Shown here: piece by piece, positions 58,401 through 64,000 of the stretch
Position numbering within the stretch: position 1 is the first letter of the stretch
How the letters are laid out: every line of letters starts with the position of its first letter
From: Alsobacter soli
GTDB lineage: Bacteria; Pseudomonadota; Alphaproteobacteria; Rhizobiales; Beijerinckiaceae
Direction of reading: 5' to 3'
NCBI RefSeq assembly: GCF_003004785.1
Contig: NZ_PVZS01000019.1
Location: forward strand, 30,435-94,434
Length of the DNA stretch: 64,000 nt
Notes under the pieces: generated by a model
The model's database searches: none
The model's input: only the letters and a program-made list of their open reading frames with translations
Told to the model about the DNA's origin: nothing
Program-made: the position numbers and the translations under genes

Positions 58401-59273
58401 TCAAACCGGCCGCACGTCCACGCTCACCGAAAGCGTATGCCCGGCGGAGGACAGGACCACGCCCGAGGACGGCGCCACGTCGGCGTAGTCCCGCCCCACC
58501 GCCAGGATCACGTGGTCCTCCCCCGCCAGAATGGCGTTGGTCGGGTCGAAGCCGATCCAGCCGAGACCTGCGCCGCACCACGCCGAGACCCAGGCGTGGG
58601 TGGCGTCCGCGCCGACGAGAGCTTCGGCGCCGGGCGGCGGGACCGTGCGCAGGTAGCCGCTCACGTAGAGCGCCGGCAGGCCCAGGCTGCGCAGGCCGGC
58701 GATCATTAGGTGGGCGAAATCCTGGCAGACCCCGCGCCGGCTCGCCAGGACCTCGGCGACAGGGGTCGAGACCTCCGTAGCCCGCGGATCGTAGGCGAAA
58801 TCCGCATGGATGCGCCGCATCAGGTCCGACACGGCTTCCACGGTCGGCCGGCCCGGCGCGAAGCTCACGGCCGCATAGGCGGCGGCCTCCTCCGACACAG
58901 GAGTATGCCGGGCCCCGAACAGCCCATGGACGGGCGAACTCGAACCGAGATCCTGGGACCCGGCCGCGGCGGCGCGAACGGCCTCCCAGGGCTCGGACAG
59001 CATCGGCGCCGGCCGGCCCGGCGCGGCCTCCACAGTCGAGACGGCCCGGATGGTGAGCGTCTGGTGCGGCTCCGCGAAGGCGAGGTTCACGCTCAAGTTG
59101 CCGAAGAAGTCTCGCGACCGGGTGCTTTCGACGGGCTTCGGGGAGATCTCGAGGGCGTGGGCCAGGACCCTCTGGCCATCCCGGGTGGCCGGCTCCAGGT
59201 GCAGCTGGCAGCGCGCGAAGGAGGCCCGGCCGTCGTAGTCGTACACGGTCGTGTGGACGATCTCGTAGATCAC
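58401..59273 (-). CDS. Transglutaminase-like cysteine peptidase
   Basis: A 290-aa protein with an N-terminal bacterial transglutaminase-associated beta domain (about 1-80) and a core with the complete triad: Cys183 (RRGVCQDFAHL), His226 (ATHAWVSAW) and Asp243 (GFDPTNAI). The GTG start overlaps the previous stop as GTGA. It is encoded just after the ATP-grasp/alpha-E protein, the classical partners of such transglutaminases. Confidence 0.95.
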   Translation of the reverse strand: MIYEIVHTTVYDYDGRASFARCQLHLEPATRDGQRVLAHALEISPKPVESTRSRDFFGNLSVNLAFAEPHQTLTIRAVSTVEAAPGRPAPMLSEPWEAVRAAAAGSQDLGSSSPVHGLFGARHTPVSEEAAAYAAVSFAPGRPTVEAVSDLMRRIHADFAYDPRATEVSTPVAEVLASRRGVCQDFAHLMIAGLRSLGLPALYVSGYLRTVPPPGAEALVGADATHAWVSAWCGAGLGWIGFDPTNAILAGEDHVILAVGRDYADVAPSSGVVLSSAGHTLSVSVDVRPV

Positions 59274-61759
59274 GCGCGCTCCTCCGCCGGGGGCGGCGTC
59301 TGCGCGAAGAACCGGGCGGTGATCTCCGTCGACAGCTCCATCAGCCTGTTCTCGACGGCGAGGATGTCGTCATGCCCGAGATCCTGCACGTCCGTGACCC
59401 GCAACGTTGTGGCCAGTTGCAGCGCGATCTTTTGCGGCAGGTCGAGCGCCGCGTGGGTCGGCAGGTTGCTCAGCGCCGCCAGGTGGTCCTGGATCCGCGC
59501 CACCTGGAAGGCGACGGCGCGCGGGTTGCCGTCGTCCAGCGCCACCAGGTCGACGACAGGCAGGCGCAAGGCCCCCATCAGGTACCGCGACCGATAGGTG
59601 ATCTGGCTGTCGGTGATCTCCAGCAGGGCGTCCAGGCTTGCCGGATCGGCCTCGAGGCCCGCAAGCCGGCGCACGCAGCGCCCGGTCAGCACCCCGCGCT
59701 CGATGCGGCGCCCGATCTCCAGGAAACGCCAGCCCGACAACCGGTTCATGTTCTCCTGCACCAGGCCCGAGAAGGCGGCCATCACGCGCAGGGCCTGGTC
59801 GGCGAGGTCGAGCGATTCCGCCGGGGTCACGCTCACGCCCTCATGCTCGAACAGAGCCGCGAGGTCCGCCAGCGCCCGCACGGCGTCCGTGGACAGGCGG
59901 TCCCGAGTCACGGAAGCCGTCCGCCGCGCCTCTCCCAGGAGCCGCAGCACGGATCCGGCGCTGAACGAGGAACGCAGCGCCTGGTCGATGATCGCCGGCG
60001 CCCCCGGGCCGCTCGCGGGCGCGGCGGCCCCCCAGGCGAGCAGCAGGTCGCAGAGTCGCCCGACCGCCTCCCGGGCAGGCCCTGCAGCCTCGTTGCTCTC
60101 CACCAGGAGGCCCGCCAGGCAGCGCACGACCCGAACCGTCGCCTCGGCCCGCTCCAGGTAGCGTCCCAGCCAGAACAGGTTCTCCGCCGCCCGGCTCGGC
60201 AGGTATCCGGTGACGCGGCGAATGGCCGGCTGCGCGGGCGATGGCAGCAGCGTCACTTCCTCCACGGGCTCCCCGGCCGTGATCCACACGTCGGCCGAGC
60301 GGTCCCCGAGCTGCATGGAGAGCGCCCGCGCATCGGCCGAACCGGACACCCGGCAGAACCCGCCGGGCAGGACCTCCCAGCCGTTCTCCGTCGCCGCCAC
60401 ATAGGCGCGCAGCGTGAAGGGCCGGGGCTCCAGCCGGCCATCGCGCCACACCGGCATGGTGGAAAGGCGCACCACCTCCTGGCCCACGACGTCGAAGGGC
60501 CGCCGCTCGAGCAGCGCGTCCAGCCTGGCCCGCGCCTGCGCGTCCAGTTCGAATCCCGGCGTCGGCTCCGGCGCCAGCGGCCATCCGGGCCGCGCCGAGA
60601 AGGCCGGAGCGATCGCGAGCGTTTCGATATGGGCGCGCACGTGCTCCCGCTCGGCCGGCTGGCCGCACCACCAGGTGGCGATGTTCGGCAGGCTGAGATC
60701 CCTGCCCAGGACCTTGCGGGCGAGGGAGGGGAGGAACCCCAGCAGGGCGCGCGATTCCAGCACGCCCGCGCCGAGCGGGTTGGCGAGCACGACCTTGCCG
60801 GCGCGCACCGCCTCGACGAGCCCCGGGACTCCGATCTGGGACGAATGCTCCAGCTCCACCGGATCGGCGAACTCGGCGTCGAGGCGCCGCACCAGCACGT
60901 CCACCCGCTTCAGCCCCGCGATGGTGCGCACGAAGACGGCCCCGTCCCGCACGGTGAGGTCGCCGCCTTCGACCAGGAGGAAACCGAGATAGCGCGACAG
61001 GTAGGCGTGCTCGAAATAGGTCTCGTTCAGCGGCCCGGGCGTCAGCAGGCAAATGCGCGAGGCTTCGCGGCCGGCCTGGGCGGCCAGCGCCGAGCGCCAG
61101 GTCTGGAAGAACGGCGCAAGGCGCCGCACGTTCATGGCGCCATAGAGCTCCGGCAGCGCGCGCGACAGCGCCACCCGGTTCTCGAGCGCGTAGCCCATGC
61201 CCGACGGCGCCTGGGCGCGGTCGCCCAGCACCCACCAGCGCCCGTCGGGGCCGCGGCCAAGGTCGGCGGCGTAGACCTGCAGGCGCCGGGAGCCCGGGTT
61301 GGGAAGGCCCACCATGGGCCGCAGGAAGTCCGGGCTCCCGGCCGCCAGCGCGGCAGGGAGGGCGCCGTCTCCGGCCAGCCGGCCCGGCCCGTAGATGTCC
61401 CTGAGCAGGGCGTCCAGCAACTCGGCCCGCTCCACGAGGCCGGCCGCGATGGCCGACCACTCGGCGTCCGGGATCACCAGCGGCACGTGGCTCAGCGGCC
61501 AGGTCCGCTCGCGACTCTCGCCCTCGTCGTAGACCCGGTAATAGACGCCCGAGTCTCGCTGGTGCCGGTCAGCCAGCGCGAAGGCGCGCTCCACCTCTTC
61601 CGGATCCCCCACAAGGCGCTCGAGCACTGGCCGCCAGTGCGGCCGCAACCGCCCCGCCTCGTCGACGAGTTCATCCCGGATGCCCGGCAGCGGCCGGTAG
61701 CCGGCCAGCAGCGCCGGCGCGCGGTCGGTGTGGGCGGGGAGGGGGGCGGTGGTGGACAC
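59270..61759 (-). CDS. Circularly permuted ATP-grasp and alpha-E domain fusion protein
   Basis: An 829-aa protein: about 1-515 circularly permuted ATP-grasp (RDIYGPGRLAGDGALPAAL, LNETYFEHAYLSRYLGFLLVEGGDLTVRDGAVFVRT, LANPLGAGVLESRALLGFLP, QEVVRLSTMP), and about 520-829 alpha-E (SRAAENLFWLGRYLERAEATVRVVRCLAG). In many genomes these are separate genes; here they are fused. Peptide ligase activity is proposed for the family, but the substrate is unknown. GTG at 61759 is preferred to a TTG 24 codons upstream. GTGA overlap with the transglutaminase gene. Confidence 0.93.
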   Translation of the reverse strand: MSTTAPLPAHTDRAPALLAGYRPLPGIRDELVDEAGRLRPHWRPVLERLVGDPEEVERAFALADRHQRDSGVYYRVYDEGESRERTWPLSHVPLVIPDAEWSAIAAGLVERAELLDALLRDIYGPGRLAGDGALPAALAAGSPDFLRPMVGLPNPGSRRLQVYAADLGRGPDGRWWVLGDRAQAPSGMGYALENRVALSRALPELYGAMNVRRLAPFFQTWRSALAAQAGREASRICLLTPGPLNETYFEHAYLSRYLGFLLVEGGDLTVRDGAVFVRTIAGLKRVDVLVRRLDAEFADPVELEHSSQIGVPGLVEAVRAGKVVLANPLGAGVLESRALLGFLPSLARKVLGRDLSLPNIATWWCGQPAEREHVRAHIETLAIAPAFSARPGWPLAPEPTPGFELDAQARARLDALLERRPFDVVGQEVVRLSTMPVWRDGRLEPRPFTLRAYVAATENGWEVLPGGFCRVSGSADARALSMQLGDRSADVWITAGEPVEEVTLLPSPAQPAIRRVTGYLPSRAAENLFWLGRYLERAEATVRVVRCLAGLLVESNEAAGPAREAVGRLCDLLLAWGAAAPASGPGAPAIIDQALRSSFSAGSVLRLLGEARRTASVTRDRLSTDAVRALADLAALFEHEGVSVTPAESLDLADQALRVMAAFSGLVQENMNRLSGWRFLEIGRRIERGVLTGRCVRRLAGLEADPASLDALLEITDSQITYRSRYLMGALRLPVVDLVALDDGNPRAVAFQVARIQDHLAALSNLPTHAALDLPQKIALQLATTLRVTDVQDLGHDDILAVENRLMELSTEITARFFAQTPPPAEERA

Positions 61760-62006
61760 GAGGCTCTTCTGGTTGGGACAGTCCCGCGCCGTCCGGCGGC
61801 TCAGGGTCAGACAATCGGATGGGGCACGCAAGGGCCGTGCCGCAGCTCGGTGCTAGTGCGCCGGGGAGGACGTCTCGCGCAAGCCCGGAGCAACCGCCCT
61901 TGCGCCGCCGCGTTGCGGGTGCACGCTTTCGATCCGCGCAGAAACAGCCCGGCGCGCGACTGTTCGAGCCGCCGGCGCCAGATTGGCTTGACCCAAGGAG
62001 AACCCC

Positions 62007-63398
62007 ATGGCCGAGACCCGCACCGAGACCGACAGCTTCGGGCCGATCGAGGTCCCGGCCGCCCATTACTGGGGCGCCCAGACCCAGCGCTCGCGCCAGA
62101 ACTTCGCAATCGGGGTCGAGAAGATGCCGCCCGCGCTGATCCAGGCGCTGGTGACGGTCAAGAAGGCCGCCGCCCTGGTGAACAAGGACCTCGGCGAACT
62201 GGATCCCAAGCTCGCCGACGCCATCGTGGCCGCGGCCGACGAGGCCCTGGCCGGCCGCTTGCCGGACGAGTTCCCGCTCGCCGTCTGGCAGACGGGCTCG
62301 GGCACGCAGACGAACATGAACGTCAACGAGGTGCTGGCAGGCGTCGCCAATGAGCGCCTCGCCGGCAAGCGCGGCGGCAAGGCGCCGGTGCACCCCAACG
62401 ACCACGTCAATCGCGGCCAGTCCTCCAACGACACCTTCCCGACTGCCATGCACGTCGCCGCCGCGACCGAGATCGAGAAGCGGCTCCTGCCCGCCCTGGA
62501 GAAGCTGCACGCCGCGGTCGAAGCCAAGGCCGAGCAGTTCGCCTCCGTGGTCAAGATCGGCCGCACCCACACCCAGGACGCCACGCCCCTCACGCTCGGC
62601 CAGGAGTTCTCCGGATACGCCGCCCAGGTCGAGCTCGGCATGGCGCGCATCCGCGCCGCCGCGCCGCAGCTTTATCCGCTGGCCCAGGGTGGCACTGCGG
62701 TGGGCACCGGGCTCAACGCGCACCCGCGCTTCGCCGAGGCGGTGGCGGCCAGGATCGCCGAACTGACCGGCCTGCCTTTCGTGACGGCGCCCAACAAGTT
62801 CGAGGCGCTGGCCAGCAACGATGCGCTGGTCTTCGTCCACGGCGCGCTGAACGCGCTCGCGACAGGCCTGTTCAAGGTAGCGAACGACATCCGCTTCCTG
62901 GCCTCGGGCCCCCGCTCGGGCCTCGGCGAGATCACCCTGCCGGAGAACGAGCCGGGCTCGTCCATCATGCCCGGCAAGGTCAACCCGACCCAGTGCGAGG
63001 CCATGACCATGGTGTGCTGCCGGGTGTTCGGAAACCAGACGGCCGTGACGGTCGCCGGCAGCCAGGGGCATTTCGAGTTGAACGTCTATAAGCCGGTGAT
63101 CATCGACGCGGTCCTCCAGTCGGTCCGCCTGCTTGCCGACGCCTCCGACAGCTTCCGCGAGCACTGCGTCGACGGCATCGAGGCCAACACGGCCCGCATC
63201 GACGAACTCATGCGCCGCTCCCTCATGCTGGTCACCGCCCTCGCTCCCACGATCGGCTACGACGCCGCCGCCAAGCTGGCCAAGACCGCCCACCAGAACG
63301 GCACCACGCTCCGCGAGGAGGCCCTGCGCCTGGGCCTGGTCTCGGAGGAGGATTTCGACCGCATCGTCCGCCCGGAGACCATGGTGGGGAATGGCTGA
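62007..63398 (+). CDS. fumC: Class II fumarate hydratase
   Basis: A 463-aa iron-independent fumarase of the TCA cycle. Motifs: [16 protein letters not shown] (about 97-112), [21 protein letters not shown] (B-site, about 129-149), [14 protein letters not shown], and the signature [16 protein letters not shown] with the catalytic Ser. AAGGAG is nine bases before the ATG. Divergent from the ATP-grasp gene with about 250 bp between. Confidence 0.97.
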   Translation: MAETRTETDSFGPIEVPAAHYWGAQTQRSRQNFAIGVEKMPPALIQALVTVKKAAALVNKDLGELDPKLADAIVAAADEALAGRLPDEFPLAVWQTGSGTQTNMNVNEVLAGVANERLAGKRGGKAPVHPNDHVNRGQSSNDTFPTAMHVAAATEIEKRLLPALEKLHAAVEAKAEQFASVVKIGRTHTQDATPLTLGQEFSGYAAQVELGMARIRAAAPQLYPLAQGGTAVGTGLNAHPRFAEAVAARIAELTGLPFVTAPNKFEALASNDALVFVHGALNALATGLFKVANDIRFLASGPRSGLGEITLPENEPGSSIMPGKVNPTQCEAMTMVCCRVFGNQTAVTVAGSQGHFELNVYKPVIIDAVLQSVRLLADASDSFREHCVDGIEANTARIDELMRRSLMLVTALAPTIGYDAAAKLAKTAHQNGTTLREEALRLGLVSEEDFDRIVRPETMVGNG

Positions 63399-63456
63399 AC
63401 AGACGCGCCTCCCTTCACCCGCGCCAGCAAGAGAGGGAGGACACGTCCTCTCCCCG

Positions 63457-63499
63457 CGTCATCCCCGGCGGCGCGCAGCGCCGGGAAGGGGACCCTGGG
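63457..63499. repeat. Half copy of the CCGTCAT-ended palindromic family
   Basis: CGTCATCCCCGGCGGC... GGGAAGGGGACCCTGGG; left arm only. It is nearly identical to the arm at 63792-63834. Confidence 0.75.
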
Positions 63500-63547
63500 C
63501 CACCGCGCAACCGCCGGGCGCGCCCCACCCTCCGGTTGAGGGGGAGA

Positions 63548-63599
63548 GGAGCCTGCCCTCGGGCTTGACCCGAGGAGCCTGCCCTCGGGCTTGACCCGA
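63548..63599. repeat. 26-bp perfect tandem duplication with internal palindrome
   Basis: Unit GGAGCCTGCCCTCGGGCTTG + ACCCGA occurs at 63548-63573 and 63574-63599 without a mismatch. Each holds CCCTCGGG-CTTGA-CCCGAGG, an 8-bp stem hairpin. Confidence 0.85.
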
Positions 63600-63720
63600 G
63601 GGTCGACGGCCGAAGGCCGGTGGGGTGGGGTGACTGCGCCCGGCGAGGGCGCGTGCGGCTTGCCCAAAGCTGGTGTTCCACGCCCGGCCTTCACCCCACC
63701 CCGGCCCTTCGGGCCGACCC
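63600..63720. repeat. Long inverted repeat
   Basis: Left arm 63600-63632 (GGGTCGACGGCCGAAGG... TGGGGTGGGGTGA) pairs with right arm about 63690-63719 (TTCACCCCACCCCGGCC... GGGCCGACCC), with a spacer of about 58 bp. Followed by a CCCTCCCC-CTCGAA-GGGGAGGG hairpin. Confidence 0.75.
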
Positions 63721-63791
63721 TCCCCCTCGAAGGGGAGGGTGGGAAGGCGTCCAGCCGCGTCGCCGTCCTCCAGCCGGCCTCGTTCTCTCCC

Positions 63792-63994
63792 CCGTCATCC
63801 CCGGCGGCGCGCAGCGCCGGGAAGGGGATCCAGGGCCGCCGCGCAACCGCGGGCGCGCCTTTCCCTGGTCGGGCAAGAGGGTCAGGTTGAGGGCCGGGCC
63901 GATGCCGCCCCTCCCTCCCGCGCGGCGCGAGATATCGGTGGCCCGTGGCCCCTGGATCCCCTTCCCGCGCCTTCGGCGCGCCGGGGACGACGGC
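63792..63994. repeat. Palindromic repeat family, expanded copy
   Basis: Left arm CGTCATCCCCGGCGGC... GGGGATCCAGGG (63792-63834), right arm CCCCTGGATCCCCTTCC... CGGGGACGACGG (63948-63993), with about 115 bp between them, three times the loop of the copies at 20 and 51 kb. Confidence 0.7.
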
Positions 63995-64000
63995 GGAGGC

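Larger units (their letters stand above)
63399..64000. other. Gene-free repeat block after fumC
   Basis: 600 bp to the window end with no credible gene. It is filled with palindromic arms of the CCGTCAT family, a 26-bp tandem duplication and a long inverted repeat, each listed separately. Confidence 0.75.

Noticed and set aside
59372..62353. A 993-codon plus-strand open frame opposite the ATP-grasp/alpha-E gene
   Set aside because: Antisense shadow; Arg/Gly/Pro-rich with no motifs, and runs into the fumC gene in another frame.
63591..63890. Short open frames in the repeat block after fumC
   Set aside because: They consist of read-through of palindromic arms (Pro/Gly/Arg-rich peptides) and have no ribosome site.

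Overview
The window is about 64 kb of GC-rich chromosome from an alphaproteobacterium, most probably of the order Hyphomicrobiales (Rhizobiales). The signs are an rpsT-dnaA-dnaN-recF-gyrB core, an Irr-type Fur regulator divergent from fabA-fabB-fabI, an Rrf2 regulator next to cysK, and palindromic repeats with CCGTCAT/ATGACGG ends of the kind scattered through these genomes. The genus cannot be fixed from the sequence. No rRNA, tRNA, CRISPR array, transposase or prophage gene was seen.

Layout. 0-4 kb: a type I secretion adaptor (HlyD type, possibly cut by the window edge) converges on a large predicted secreted protein with a GH12-like glucanase domain and Ig-like repeats; a small secreted beta-barrel-like protein follows. 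4-12 kb, minus strand: gyrB, recF, dnaN, dnaA and rpsT, with a 0.9 kb non-coding stretch between dnaA and rpsT. 12-20 kb: TauE/SafE permease, enoyl-CoA hydratase, mutM, then the plus-strand run ubiE-ubiB-coaBC-dut, Rrf2 regulator and cysK. 20-28 kb: an orphan molybdopterin-binding oxidoreductase subunit, fabI-fabB-fabA, irr, an SH3b protein and a glyoxylate reductase-like dehydrogenase. 28-38.5 kb: aminotransferase, agmatinase-like ureohydrolase, OYE-family flavoenzyme, CheY-like regulator, MFS transporter, a TPP riboswitch leading thiX-thiY-thiD, an EamA transporter, PPK2 and a DUF1289 protein. 38.7-47.4 kb: an Mfd-family helicase, transaldolase, a FucU/RbsD protein and a fuconolactonase-like hydrolase, class II glutamine amidotransferase, ion antiporter and a YaiI/YqxD protein. 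47.7-51.7 kb: a sugar ABC importer without an ATPase gene, and an SDR. 51.9-56.3 kb, minus strand: a complete ABC importer (ATPase, binding protein, two permeases) whose first permease start lies in a 167-bp tandem duplication. 56.5-64 kb: Uup-type ABC-F ATPase, a transglutaminase/ATP-grasp-alpha-E gene pair, fumC, and a terminal block of nested palindromic repeats.

Most of the content is housekeeping: replication, fatty acid, ubiquinone, CoA, cysteine and thiamine metabolism. The most unusual parts are (i) the tandem duplication that makes a chain of ATGA-overlapping mini-ORFs in front of an ABC permease, (ii) the ATP-grasp/alpha-E/transglutaminase pair, a widespread but functionally unresolved peptide-modification-like cassette, (iii) the GH12-like/Ig protein beside a type I secretion adaptor, and (iv) the GANTC-bearing gap upstream of dnaA.
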